DNA of 41,238 nt from an uncultured Cyclobacteriaceae bacterium. Lineage in GTDB: Bacteria; Bacteroidota; Bacteroidia; Cytophagales; Cyclobacteriaceae. The notes under the pieces were generated by a model. The model ran no database searches. It was not told the origin of the DNA and saw only the letters and a list, made by a program, of their open reading frames with translations. The number at the start of each line of letters is the position of its first letter. The first letter of the stretch is position 1. The DNA lies in contig CANLOE010000067.1 in assembly GCA_947492745.1 (NCBI GenBank), positions 1 through 41,238 on the forward strand. The letters are read 5' to 3'. Of this stretch, positions 1 through 9,003 are shown one piece after another. The position numbers were made by a program, and so were the translations under genes.

Positions 1-58
1 TGATTGAAACAAAATGACCCGCGGAATCTTATACGACATTTAAAACCTAAATTTGTAT
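1..58 (-). repeat. Family A fold-back element, partial (cut by window edge)
   Basis: This is the reverse complement of the left half of the A element seen complete at 24431-24589. It runs from the terminal TACAAATTTAGG to the inner arm around TCATTTTGTTTC. The 3 bp outside its terminus (59-61) are TTA. It continues off the left edge. It lies inside a C element, whose end follows at 59-95. Confidence 0.85.
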
Positions 59-95
59 TAGATCCGCAGTAGATTTTCCAATGCATGATCCGGGA
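59..95 (-). repeat. Family C element end, interrupted by A
   Basis: The sequence matches, in reverse, the first part of the C elements at 11153 and 18283 (GATCCGCAGTAGATTTT, then GCATGATCCGGG). The flank is TAA at 96-98. The rest of C must lie beyond the A copy, left of the window. The remaining 96-296 stretch has no recognisable gene. Confidence 0.75.
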
Positions 96-296
96 TAAAT
101 CTGTCAGTCGATCATGATTGTATGACCAATGCCTTGTCGTTGTCGGTAAAAATAAGCTTATGGCCCGCGATGGACGCGACCTTTTCCCTTGTGTTGATAA
201 GGGATGATTATCTGTAATGCGAAACCTAATGCATGTTCAGGTGTCTTTTGATTCCGGTGCTTACCCAAACTTGTACTTGTTCCCTATGGGTATGGG

Positions 297-1613
297 TCAA
301 TGGCGCTTGGGAACAATATCGAACTGGCTGTCCAGTGGGTATTCTTTCTCTAGGTCCTCGATAATTTTCACATCCACGGGATGTGTTTTGATGACGTTAT
401 AATTCTCCCAGAAATCATCATCATAACGTTTTCGGACATGCAGGTCCAGTTTTTTTTGCTGATTCATCAGGCGCTTTCTTGAGTAGGGTACAAAAGGCCT
501 CTGCGGTACTACATTGTTGATCAAGAGTTCTTTTTTGTATTCGAACACATCCAATATGCGCTTGGTCCTTCGGTCTACCGCTTGAAAACCCCAATTGGCT
601 TTAAGGTAACTCAGGTAATATTGCTCTTTGTATTTCTTGAAATTCAGCGTATTGTTGACATAGAGCAGTTGTAGGGCAGCTCTCTGAGAGAAGGGGTCTT
701 CGTGCAATATCCGTTCTTCGGCTTTTCCGTAGAGGTCTATTCTCAAAAAAGCCATGTCCTGTACATCGATAAAGAGTCGAAAGTGATGTTGCTCTCGGTT
801 TATGGCCAACTTTTTTGGGCTTGCCCTGATAACGAAGACCTTTTTGTCATTGTAGTACTGCATCGGCTCCAGCTCATAGCGTAGCGCCTCGGGTAGCGTT
901 AGTAAAGCCTCGAAGGCACCAAAGCCTCCTTTGTTTTCGGGATAATTGACCATGTTTTCCAGCAGCAATAAGGAGAGGAAATTGACGCCCTTGTCCGATT
1001 TATCATGATACTTCTGATAGTTAAAGCTCTTACGGATGGCTTTTATGCTTACCTTTTCCCTAACGACATCTTTCTTCTTCTTGTCCTCTTTTTGCCGCTT
1101 GTTACCGAAGATATTTACGGCAGCCTCCAGCAGTGCCGTATACTTTCCATTTTCCATGGATACTTCCCTGTAAAAGCCTTCTAGCCTATAGGGTCCCGCT
1201 CGGTAGTTCTTCTTTATGTTGGATAGGGCAGAGACAATAATATCCTTTGGCGAGAGGTTTCCCCTTATGGTGACTTCATCCAGGATTTCTTCTCTGGGGA
1301 GAAGCTGAAAGACCTTTGCCGAACTGGATTCAAAATCAAAACGGTCCAGAGGGAGATATAGGTTTCTATAGCCCAGCATGGAAATAACCAATGTATCCCG
1401 TGTGTACGCATCGGGTATATGGAAATCAAACTCCCCGGAAAGATTGCTGACCGTACCCGAGGCGTGATTCTTCAACCCTATAGAAGCAAATGGCAATGCC
1501 TTTTGGCTGACACTGTTCAGTACTTTTCCCGATAGATGCCGCGTCACCTGAGCTATAGTACTCGCCGTTAAGCCTATCCATAGAACTAAGGTCAATGACA
1601 CTAACTTTACCAT
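297..1613 (-). CDS. Exported CarboxypepD_reg-like domain protein (paralogue 1)
   Basis: A 438-aa protein with an N-terminal signal peptide (residues 1-21, ending TASTIA). A carboxypeptidase-D regulatory-like beta-sandwich follows at about 25-110 (HLSGKVLNS, LPFASIGL, GTVSNLSGEFDFHIP, VISMLGY), the fold that precedes many Bacteroidota outer-membrane and surface proteins. Residues about 110-438 form a lysine- and aromatic-rich region with no recognised catalytic motif. It is a clear paralogue of the next gene on this strand (2525-3766): both share the SNxxGEFDFH and ISMLGY motifs, the EVxI linker and a C-terminal FWENYN motif. Family knowledge suggests an envelope or periplasmic structural role; the exact function is unknown. 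The ATG start is supported by the signal peptide. No TonB plug or barrel is present. Confidence 0.8.
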   Translation of the reverse strand: MVKLVSLTLVLWIGLTASTIAQVTRHLSGKVLNSVSQKALPFASIGLKNHASGTVSNLSGEFDFHIPDAYTRDTLVISMLGYRNLYLPLDRFDFESSSAKVFQLLPREEILDEVTIRGNLSPKDIIVSALSNIKKNYRAGPYRLEGFYREVSMENGKYTALLEAAVNIFGNKRQKEDKKKKDVVREKVSIKAIRKSFNYQKYHDKSDKGVNFLSLLLLENMVNYPENKGGFGAFEALLTLPEALRYELEPMQYYNDKKVFVIRASPKKLAINREQHHFRLFIDVQDMAFLRIDLYGKAEERILHEDPFSQRAALQLLYVNNTLNFKKYKEQYYLSYLKANWGFQAVDRRTKRILDVFEYKKELLINNVVPQRPFVPYSRKRLMNQQKKLDLHVRKRYDDDFWENYNVIKTHPVDVKIIEDLEKEYPLDSQFDIVPKRH

Positions 1614-2046
1614 GCTACAAAGAACTGAAATGTGGGCTTTATTTTCAATAAAAAAAGCAAAGCAATAAGGGAAATAATTATGAGTGTCGATGCTGCCCTG
1701 GCATAAAAAATCCCCATGAGTACGAACCTTGTTCGCTCATGAGGATGTTTTCTATAGTTGGCTTTAATGATTCAAATAAAAAGAACATCTTTCTGAAAGT
1801 AAATTGTTTTCCTACAAAGCGCAAATAAAGCAGTCCAGCGGACGGTCACGGCTTTTGATGGGATGGGACTGTAAGCTTGGACATGCAGCTAATTTTTTTT
1901 ATGAAATAGTTATAGTACCATAGATCCCTGTGATAAACGAGCGTCCGTAGGAGGGAAAGGGAAGTGTTGGCTACAGGAGAATCTATTCCTCCGATCATCG
2001 AGACAAATCAGGATAAATAGTACAGAAAGGTTTCTTATCAGAATAA

Positions 2047-2132
2047 AATGCAAAAAACCCCTAGGTCACACGTTTGTTTTCTAGGGGTTTTGAGTCTAAC
2101 AGTTGGCTTTATGTCTGTAAAGAAAGTGCAAA
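2047..2132 (-). terminator. Duplicated terminator module, copy 1
   Basis: An 11-bp perfect stem (AAAACCCCTAG at 2054-2064 with CTAGGGGTTTT at 2081-2091) has a 16-nt loop. Read on the minus strand it is followed by a run of six T, the form of an intrinsic terminator. This copy is 1 mismatch in 86 bp from copy 2, yet no gene lies directly upstream of it on the minus strand. Confidence 0.75.
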
Positions 2133-2370
2133 AACGGTTAACTAAGAAGTATTTAGCGACGGGTCGCATTTTTGGGCGACTACTAACGTAAATCAAGGAT
2201 AAGTTACGATTACACTGATGGGATATTGCGGATTGCCTCTGATTCAGAGACCGTTTCGAAAGGATTTTGACAATTGGCTATGGTTTATCCTGAGTACAGG
2301 CTCAATGTACAAAAGCAACGAAGAAAAGTAAAGTCATGAATACAACATGCTTTGAGCTAAGCGGATACCA

Positions 2371-2456
2371 AATGCAAAAAACCCCTAGGTCACACGTTTG
2401 TTTTCTAGGGGTTTTGAGTCTAACAGTTGGCTTTATATCTGTAAAGAAAGTGCAAA
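2371..2456 (-). terminator. Duplicated terminator module, copy 2
   Basis: Same hairpin as copy 1, with a T-run on the minus-strand 3' side. It lies about 70 bp after the stop of the 2525-3766 gene, so it is that gene's likely terminator. Confidence 0.8.
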
Positions 2457-2524
2457 GAATTCAAAGTCAGAAACATTTACCGACGAAGGGCGGCTCAGTA
2501 CGATGATTTGTAGTTAACTTTGGG

Positions 2525-3766
2525 TCAATTGTTTTCAAATTGCTCATCAAGTGTTGCTTCTTTTTCCAAATCTTTAACGATCTGCTTGTCCAGTGGGGTT
2601 TCTTTAATGGAATTGTAATTCTCCCAAAAAGTGCGGTTATAGGGTTGGTCTTGATACTGCAACCCATATTTTTTCATGCGTTTTGTGGGCTTTATTCTTT
2701 TTTTCGTGTTGGGTTCTACTGCATTGACCAATAGTTCCTGAAAGAGTTCTGTTCTTGTTTTCGGTTCGGATGATTTTTCATCGTACCATATGTTTTGAGT
2801 ATACATGGTCATGTATTTTACATACATTTTACCATTGTACTCTTTAAAATCGATGGTCTGGTTTACTTTTCTGTATTTGCTATTGATACTTTTGTTTCTC
2901 TTTTTGTTCGGACTGCCGAACTCACCATTGCCGGAAAACTCGTATTCCACTCTGAGAATGGCATAGGTATCGAAGTCGATATACATCTTCAGGTAAAAAT
3001 CTTTATCATAAGTGATAACATAAGCACGCTTATTGTTGTACATGGCCAAGTTGTTGTGGCGCTTAAGGTCACTCATGAATTTTTGACCTCTATTCAGGTT
3101 TCGGTACCTTACAGTATTACTGAGCAGTAGATTTTCCAATAGGTTATCCTGATTGAAAAATTTCGCTTTTTTATGACTGAACCCCAGACTTTTCCTGATT
3201 TCGACCAAACCTACCTTTTCCCGCAGCTTATTCTGATTTCTGGGCATGGCGTAGTCGTTGTCGAAGATCTCCACAGAAGTCTCCAGCAGGGAGATGTATC
3301 GGTCATCCACCTTTCTTAGATCCCTATAAAAGGCATTCATCAAAAAAGGTTTCATGGGATAGTTGAAAGTGATCTTGTTGAAGGCGATGGTTACAATGTC
3401 ACCCCCTGTCAGTGAATCTTTGATGATCACCTCGTCCAAAAGTTTGATGACATTGTTCAGCCTAATGATAAGGGGCTTGGAGAAGTCTATTTGATAAATG
3501 GGTATCTCGAAGCTCTCATATCCCAGCATGGAGATGACGAGGTTATCGTCCTTGAATTTTTTATCGAAGTGAAAGTCAAACTCTCCCAAAGAATTGGAAA
3601 CCACACCCGTAAATTGATTTCTGATGGTGACCGCGGCCGATATCAAAGGCTCATTGGTTTCTGCATCCAACACCTTTCCGGAAATGGTGGCGCCCTCTTC
3701 ACGCTGCGCAAAAGCCTGAGTATAACAGGCAAGAAGCAAAAACGCACCAATCAGATATCGATACAT
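2525..3766 (-). CDS. Exported CarboxypepD_reg-like domain protein (paralogue 2)
   Basis: A 413-aa protein counted from the ATG at 3766. A GTG 45 bp upstream (3811) is in frame, but the 3766 start puts a good signal peptide first (MYRYLIGAFLLLACYTQAFA). The CarboxypepD_reg-like beta-sandwich lies at about 25-110 (ATISGKVLDAETNEPLISA, GVVSNSLGEFDFHFD, VISMLGYESFE). A long domain without known catalytic motifs follows, with several tyrosine-rich strands and a C-terminal FWENYNS motif shared with paralogue 1. Known members of this domain class in Bacteroidota are envelope-located; role and partner are unknown. The two paralogues are 0.9 kb apart in the same direction. Transcription probably ends at the hairpin at 2371-2456. 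Confidence 0.8.
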   Translation of the reverse strand: MYRYLIGAFLLLACYTQAFAQREEGATISGKVLDAETNEPLISAAVTIRNQFTGVVSNSLGEFDFHFDKKFKDDNLVISMLGYESFEIPIYQIDFSKPLIIRLNNVIKLLDEVIIKDSLTGGDIVTIAFNKITFNYPMKPFLMNAFYRDLRKVDDRYISLLETSVEIFDNDYAMPRNQNKLREKVGLVEIRKSLGFSHKKAKFFNQDNLLENLLLSNTVRYRNLNRGQKFMSDLKRHNNLAMYNNKRAYVITYDKDFYLKMYIDFDTYAILRVEYEFSGNGEFGSPNKKRNKSINSKYRKVNQTIDFKEYNGKMYVKYMTMYTQNIWYDEKSSEPKTRTELFQELLVNAVEPNTKKRIKPTKRMKKYGLQYQDQPYNRTFWENYNSIKETPLDKQIVKDLEKEATLDEQFENN

Positions 3767-4041
3767 AGTATTCCTCAAAGGTGATATTGTCATAAACTGT
3801 TCGTCGCTCACTAAATGGAAAGGGTATTTTACTTTCCGATTACAAAACTAATTGACATTTTCTAAGAGTAAAAATAAAACAAGAACTCATTTTGGGCGAA
3901 AATGTGTAATAGAAAGAATAAAGTGTTTTTTTAAGTGTTTCACTAACAATAGTTTGCTCTTTGGTCCTGTTTTTAATCAAGAAATAAAATAAATTGTATT
4001 AGCTTCAAGAAGATTTTTTACGAGAAGAATTTCAGAATACA

Positions 4042-5118
4042 ATGCGGGATAATATTCCTAAAATATGGAAAAACGCCTACTTTGCAATAGTTGCTTGGTA
4101 TGCGATCAATTATTCGATTATTACTATAACCTTCTTTTTTCAAGAGGGAGAAAAAAAGTTCTATCACCTACTGAACGGTCTCTATTTGTTCGAGGCCCTG
4201 TGCATTTTGGTCATACTGATATTTCTCTGGTCTGATTTATTGTACAAATTCAAGCCTACCTTTCAGGTCATAGGTCATATTTTAGGTCTGTTTTTCAATT
4301 TTATGGTCATGGGCTCCTTCAGCTATTTCCTGTCAGAATACCAAGAGGGAGACATCTATATTGAGGACTGGCAGGCCGTCATACTACAGATGCAGCATGA
4401 AGGCGAAGCACTTCGCTACCACAATCAGTATATTATCACTGTATCGGTATACTATATCATACGGTATATCGAGTCCCTACAGAACAAAGAAAAGGAGAAA
4501 AGCATACTGGCATTGAAAAACAAAGAAATGCAACTTTCACTATTGAAGTCGCAGATCAACCCCCACTTTCTTTTCAATACCCTGAACTCTATCAGTACGT
4601 TGATTCATTTTGATAAGGATAAGGCCCGTCTGATGATATCACAGTTATCCAGTGTATTCCGTTATGCCTTGGAAACTTCTACCGATCAGTTGATTGTCCT
4701 TAGAAGCGAATTGAAGTTCATTGACAATTATATCAAGATTCAGAAGGTAAGGTTTGAAGAACGGCTCAGTTATGAGACGGTGGTAGAGGAGTCCTGTATG
4801 GACATCAATATACCGCCCATGGTCCTACAGCCATTAGTGGAAAATTCGGTAAAATATGGGATAGGGCCCAAGGACGATGGAGGCACGATACGACTGACCG
4901 TAAAAGAAATCGCAGGAGGGATTTACTTTGAAGTACTCGATGACGGACTCGGCGTAAATGCGGTCAAAGTACATGATGGCAACTCTACAGGTATAGGTCT
5001 CAAAAACTCGAACCAAAGACTGCAAAGCATCTATGGCTCCTCGTCAGAACTCAAGATCAAGGCCTCAGAGGACGGTTACAAAGTAAGCTTTATCATATCG
5101 AAAGAGCACTTGACCTGA
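4042..5118 (+). CDS. LytS-family sensor histidine kinase (His_kinase/HATPase_c)
   Basis: A 358-aa membrane histidine kinase. Four hydrophobic segments occupy roughly residues 10-30, 45-65, 75-97 and 128-145, without a large extracellular sensor domain. A short coiled coil (about 145-170) leads to the His_kinase (PF06580) box QINPHFLFNTLNS, with the predicted phospho-accepting His175. The HATPase region has an N-box (VLQPLVENSVKYG) and a G-box (DDGLG). This kinase type normally phosphorylates a LytTR regulator. A fitting partner lies 430 bp downstream on the same strand (5548-6297), probably as its own transcription unit given the gap. The signal sensed cannot be told. Confidence 0.9.
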   Translation: MRDNIPKIWKNAYFAIVAWYAINYSIITITFFFQEGEKKFYHLLNGLYLFEALCILVILIFLWSDLLYKFKPTFQVIGHILGLFFNFMVMGSFSYFLSEYQEGDIYIEDWQAVILQMQHEGEALRYHNQYIITVSVYYIIRYIESLQNKEKEKSILALKNKEMQLSLLKSQINPHFLFNTLNSISTLIHFDKDKARLMISQLSSVFRYALETSTDQLIVLRSELKFIDNYIKIQKVRFEERLSYETVVEESCMDINIPPMVLQPLVENSVKYGIGPKDDGGTIRLTVKEIAGGIYFEVLDDGLGVNAVKVHDGNSTGIGLKNSNQRLQSIYGSSSELKIKASEDGYKVSFIISKEHLT

Positions 5119-5547
5119 TCAGGCTTTATTTTATCTGTAAATATCGCCGGTTTTTTGGTGCTGTTATCTTTCATTTTGCTTATTTTAAACTTGTTTTAAT
5201 CGGAAAACTGCACATATTTTAAACCTACGCGAACGATAGTAGGCAATTTTGTTAAATAGGTACAGGCAGCATACTGTTTTAAAACGCTGTAGAGCAATAC
5301 TTTTAAATTTTATATACAACCTATAAAAACCCTGAGTAAGTCGAGTACATAAAATAAGCATTATGATAAGTTGGAAAACATTTTCGGAATAGTATATAAT
5401 AATCTATTATAGATACGTTATGCTAGGATATATGTGAAATCATAACGGATGCAAGATGTTCTAGCACATGATTGCATGATGATCAACTGTTTATGAAATG
5501 TCTTTTTTAAAACTGTACTATCTACAGGGCTTAAACCACTAAATACT
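5119..5547. other. Intergenic region between kinase and regulator
   Basis: AT-rich, 429 bp, with no open gene. It probably holds the regulator's promoter. No strong hairpin terminator was seen after the kinase. Confidence 0.5.
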
Positions 5548-6297
5548 ATGCAGACGAAAACAAGCTGTCTTATTGTTGATGATGAGAAATTGGCCAGAGA
5601 TTTATTGGCAGAGTTCCTTGAAGACTTTCCGGACATAGAAGTTGTAGGCCAGTGTTCAAAAGGAACGGACGCTGTCGAGAAAATCAATGAACTGAAACCA
5701 AAACTGATTTTTCTGGATGTACAAATGCCCGGCATGGACGGATTCGGTGTATTAGAGGCCATCGAACATCAACCCTATGTTATTTTCTCAACAGCTTATG
5801 ATCAATACGCCCTGAAGGCCTTTGAAAAAAATGCTATCGACTATTTGCTGAAACCTTTGGACCACGAGCGGTTCAGGCAAGCCATCGAAAGGGCTATGGA
5901 ACGTATCACCAAAGATGAAAACAATATAGAAGAACTGATCAGTTCCCTTAATAAAGACAAGGATGTCTCCTATTCTTCTCATCTTTTTGTTCAAAAATCA
6001 GAAAAACTACTTAATCTCTCCGTTAGTGAGATCATACACCTGGAAGCCTCAGGGGACTATACCGTATTGACCACAAAAACAGATCAATACCTCAGCTCTT
6101 CAGGTATCAGTAAGTTGGAGGTGAAACTGGACCCCGAGATCTTCATAAGAATACATCGCTCCACCATTATCAACTTAAAGCACCTAAAGGAAATCGAAAA
6201 ACACTTTAACGGTGGTCTGGTAGTGAAAATGGAAAATGGGAAAAACTTCCCTGTAAGCAGGACTTACGCCAAAGAAATCAAGAAAAAAGTGGTTTAG
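5548..6297 (+). CDS. LytTR-family DNA-binding response regulator
   Basis: A 249-aa protein. The receiver domain (about 5-120) has the acidic pair DD at 11-12, phospho-acceptor Asp57 (LIFLDVQMPGMDG), a conserved Thr/Ser (FSTAYD) and Lys (LLKPLD). A LytTR DNA-binding domain follows at about 150-249 (LEASGDYTVL, FIRIHRSTIINL, FPVSRTYAKEI). It is the expected output partner of the LytS-type kinase upstream. Its 3' flank carries a conserved F element (6496-6660), which also occurs after the second LytTR gene in this window. Confidence 0.92.
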   Translation: MQTKTSCLIVDDEKLARDLLAEFLEDFPDIEVVGQCSKGTDAVEKINELKPKLIFLDVQMPGMDGFGVLEAIEHQPYVIFSTAYDQYALKAFEKNAIDYLLKPLDHERFRQAIERAMERITKDENNIEELISSLNKDKDVSYSSHLFVQKSEKLLNLSVSEIIHLEASGDYTVLTTKTDQYLSSSGISKLEVKLDPEIFIRIHRSTIINLKHLKEIEKHFNGGLVVKMENGKNFPVSRTYAKEIKKKVV

Positions 6298-6495
6298 CAC
6301 AAGATAGAAAGAAGTGCTGGAATTTATCATTATGTGAATAATAGGCAGTGCGACAGGTCTCTATCATCATTTTGACTTGTTGTATCTGCTGTTTTAAGTG
6401 TGTATAGAGCCTTTGATCCTTCAAGGGGCCACAATTTTTGAAACATGCCGCTATGGAACATCCATACACCCTCTGAAAAACATCACCCCAACTTA

Positions 6496-6660
6496 TACCT
6501 AAACGCGATTGATCTGTGACAAAATGATTCGTTGACTTAAGTGCCACTATTTATCTAAAGTCCCTAATGACAAGTCTACCCGTAACGGTTCAGCACTATA
6601 CGGGTTTTTCTCCTTGGTCATTGCCGATAAGGTTTCCTGTTTCATTTTTTCTTGAGTATA
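6496..6660 (+). repeat. F element, copy 1 (3' of LytTR gene)
   Basis: About 165 bp matching 12017-12182 in inverted orientation. Shared blocks include ATTCGTTGACTTAA, TGCCACTATTT, CCTAATGA, AAGTCTAC, CACTATACGG, TTTTTCTCCTTGG and TCTTGAGTATA. The copies align along their whole length with few gaps. The element includes a possible terminator hairpin (6578-6605). Function unknown; no ITR is evident. Confidence 0.8.
6578..6609 (+). terminator. Possible intrinsic terminator inside F element
   Basis: A stem of ACCCGTA (6578-6584) with TACGGGT (6599-6605) has a 14-nt loop and a TTTTT tail. It lies 280 bp after the LytTR stop. In F copy 2 the stem is weaker while the T-run is kept. Confidence 0.45.
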
Positions 6661-6871
6661 GAGAAAGTAGCTACAAAAAAGCTATCTGACACTATGGACT
6701 CCATAGAAATAGAGCTATCAGTGAGTGTACGAACTGACTACCTATAACCCCTCCTGTTTCTCTAACAACCAAATTATACAAATTTGGATTTTAACTGTCG
6801 TATAAGGGGCTATTTTGAAGATATTATTTTAGAATTTGTTATCACTTATTTTGGATAGGACCGAGCGTTAA

Positions 6872-7203
6872 ACCCAAAATGATCGATAGCCTTCCTATTG
6901 CGAGCATAAACCACTTCAAAATCAGCGATTTTACGCTGCGCAGGTTTTACACAAATTTAGGTTTTAAATGTCGTATAAGATTCCGCGGGTCATTTTGTTT
7001 CAATCAAGGCGAGCACCGCAGGAATAGCAGCGCTATCCCGAGGATTGTCAACGCAGAGTGAAGCAAAATGAACAGGAAGATAGGCGATATTTGAAAGCTA
7101 AGTTTGTATTACACCTTAACCATCAATTGAGCCTCCTCTCCTAAACCGCTGATTTTATTGCACTTTATACGCTCATCACGCAATCCTATTGATCAATTTG
7201 GGT
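6872..7203 (+). repeat. Family B element inserted in D, itself split by A
   Basis: The ends are ACCCAAAATGATCGATAG and CTATTGATCAATTTGGGT. It is flanked by TAA at 6869-6871 and 7204-7206. The intact D at 22226 reads straight through the same point (GAGCGTTAAAATAATG). Without the inner A it is about 170 bp, like the intact B at 15448-15618. Confidence 0.87.
6950..7108 (+). repeat. Family A element (inner), inserted in B
   Basis: A complete 159-bp A element flanked by TTA at 6947-6949 and 7109-7111. The uninterrupted B at 15448 gives the empty site (GGTTTTACACC). Inner inverted repeats: TCATTTTGTTTC with GAAGCAAAATGA, around a hairpin core ATAGCAGCGCTAT. Confidence 0.88.
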
Positions 7204-7487
7204 TAAAATAATGCCCTCGGGGCATTATTAGTGAAGGGACCGGTCTGCCGCGTGAGCCATTGACAAAGATAGCCTGTCGCGCTAGCTAGCGGAAATTTCA
7301 ACGAAATCAAGAAGTACATAAGAAAGAAAAAGATACATTTCAAAACAGTCTCTAAGATTCCTTGGGTCATTTTGTTTCAATCAAGGCGATAACCGCAGGG
7401 ATAGCAGCGCTATCGCGAGGATTGTCCACGCAGAGTGGAGCAAAATGAACAGTAAGATAGGCGATTTTAAAAGCTAAGTTTGTATTA

Positions 7488-7570
7488 AACACTGGATTTT
7501 CGTCATGAGGGTTCAAAATTCAATAAATCAGCAGATTTTCTTGAATTCTGCGTGGTATCGCCATCATTAT
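7488..7570 (-). repeat. Degenerate family C fragment
   Basis: Similar to the minus-oriented C element at 35574 (GGATTTTCGTCATGAGGGTT, then AATAAATCAGCAGATTTTCT and a decayed hairpin core). Boundaries are uncertain. Confidence 0.5.
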
Positions 7571-8309
7571 AGAATTAGTGTACTTTAAATAATATTGATA
7601 AATAGTTTTAAAATGCCATTTATTCGATAGTAAAATTTCGTGAATGAAGGCTGGGAGACAAATATAATCTTCTCGTTCATAAAAAATGATTTGTTGTATT
7701 TCAGCCTATTGAGATAGGGGGAAGTCCTTTGCCGGACTCTATTGATAAGGTATGGGGCGTATAAATGCGAGCCATAAAAAGTGAAAGCTGCGGCCCAAAG
7801 AATATTCCAGATACCTTTGCCTGTGGAATTAGATTGTATTGCCTAATTTGAGACTGATCAATAAGAGTAGGCCGAGAAAGAAAAGCAATACTATCGGAGA
7901 ATTTTCCTCCCACTGTTTTCTTAAACTGAACTTCATGATAAAATTGAATTTTCTTCGTAAGAAATTAATCGTTGTCATACTGAGTTGTCGTTAGAGTTTG
8001 TAGTGGTCAACCGTAGCACTTACGGATTACAAAATTGGCACTTTATTATGAAAAATAAAGTAATACAATATAGACAAGATATGAACACGGGGCAGGAATA
8101 TCATGTACAGAAACTAGGTGAAAAAAAATGACCTTCCTATTTCTCCATAAATCACCCCTGATTTCAGGTGAAATTATTGAAAGTTTTACTTGTGGGTAAA
8201 ATAAAGTCATTTTACGATTCGCCTTGAGAAAAGCGCTGTCTTGCCGATTTTACTTGATTGGGGCGATTATCGAATAAGCCGTTGTTTAGGAAAATTCACG
8301 TTTAGGTGA

Positions 8310-8451
8310 TAGAATAATTTAGACTTTTTCTTTTACCGGCAAATTTCACATTTAGCATCCTTGTTTTGTCTTTTTTAAGTTCCGTAGCTTTGGCTGTGCA
8401 AGGGAAAAAGCCAAAATTCTCAGTGCCAAACAAAAAGTCTAAATCACTTCA
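8310..8451 (+). repeat. Family E repeat, copy 1
   Basis: Shares with 15294 and 17419 the blocks TTTCACATTTAGCATCCTT, AAGTTCCGTAGCTTTGGCT, GCCAAAATTCTC and a right end AATCACTTCA. It lacks the CTTCATCAGG block of the other copies, and its left end is decayed. No clear target duplication. Confidence 0.7.
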
Positions 8452-9003
8452 ATGTATAATGACCCTACAGGCAAGCCCCTGACCTATCCATATAGCGCAA
8501 AGATATTTCGAGGGTGCCTATAGTCGCAGCCTGTGTTATGTTTTCTATAGGACAGGTTCGAGTTCAAAACCGAAAGTATGCTTTTGGAGACGCATTTGTG
8601 CATTCGAACTCCATTTGACCGTTAAAAACCGATACCGTCCGAGTGAAAAACAGAGGATATAGGTGAATACTACCAAGACATATTTAAGTTTTTATTTATT
8701 GCTCTATCGGCACAGATTTCTGCGAATCTCAGTCCTGCCCTTGGAAAACCCCCAATGACCGATTCACCAAAGGGCAATGCCGAAATACTTTTTGGATTGA
8801 GGGTTCACCTTTGGCCAATTTCCCGTCCCTTATTTACTTGGGTATAATCTGACAAAATAAAGTTAAAACAGCCTCCATGGTCTCAGTATTTGAAATAACA
8901 AATACACTTGCTCTACTATCCCGATAGTTGGATTATCCTTGATTAGGGTATTCCTTATATACCCAGTAGGGCTACTTGTTTTGTAAAGACCTTATTGCGA
9001 AAT

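Larger units (their letters stand above)
1614..2524. other. Intergenic region with two copies of a terminator module
   Basis: About 0.9 kb without a credible gene. It holds two near-identical 86-bp copies (2047-2132 and 2371-2456) of a hairpin module. Nothing else was recognised. The upstream part of paralogue 1 (1614-2046) probably carries its promoter, but no -33/-7 pair could be fixed with confidence. Confidence 0.6.
6806..7352 (+). repeat. Family D element inserted in A, itself split by B
   Basis: The right end AAAACAGTCTC matches the intact D at 22226-22435; the left end is somewhat decayed (CTATTTTGAAG). It is flanked by TAA at 6803-6805 and 7353-7355. Without the B insertion it is about 212 bp. 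It keeps the inner palindromes around TAATGCCC/GGGCATTA and GCTAGCTAGC. Confidence 0.83.
6777..7484 (+). repeat. Family A element (outer), split by a D element
   Basis: The left part (6777-6805) starts TACAAATTTGG and runs to GTCGTATAA. The right part (7356-7484) resumes GATTCC and ends AAGTTTGTA. Removing the D element plus one TAA copy restores a 158-bp A element. It is flanked by TTA at 6774-6776 and 7485-7487, a 3-bp target duplication. Confidence 0.85.
6298..9003. other. 2.7-kb gene-free repeat island
   Basis: No credible CDS. From left to right it holds an F element, the four-level A/D/B/A nest (6777-7484), a degenerate C copy and an E element (8310-8451). The rest (about 7570-8300 and 8452-9003) is AT-rich, with only short chance ORFs. 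Confidence 0.7.

Noticed and set aside
6777-7484. CRISPR-like array in the repeat-rich 6.8-7.5 kb region
   Set aside because: Repeats are about 160-210 bp, palindromic and nested, with no regular short repeat-spacer spacing and no cas gene.
7701-7913. 70-aa open frame on the minus strand in the repeat island
   Set aside because: No signal, domain or coding-like composition, and surrounded by repeats; probably chance.
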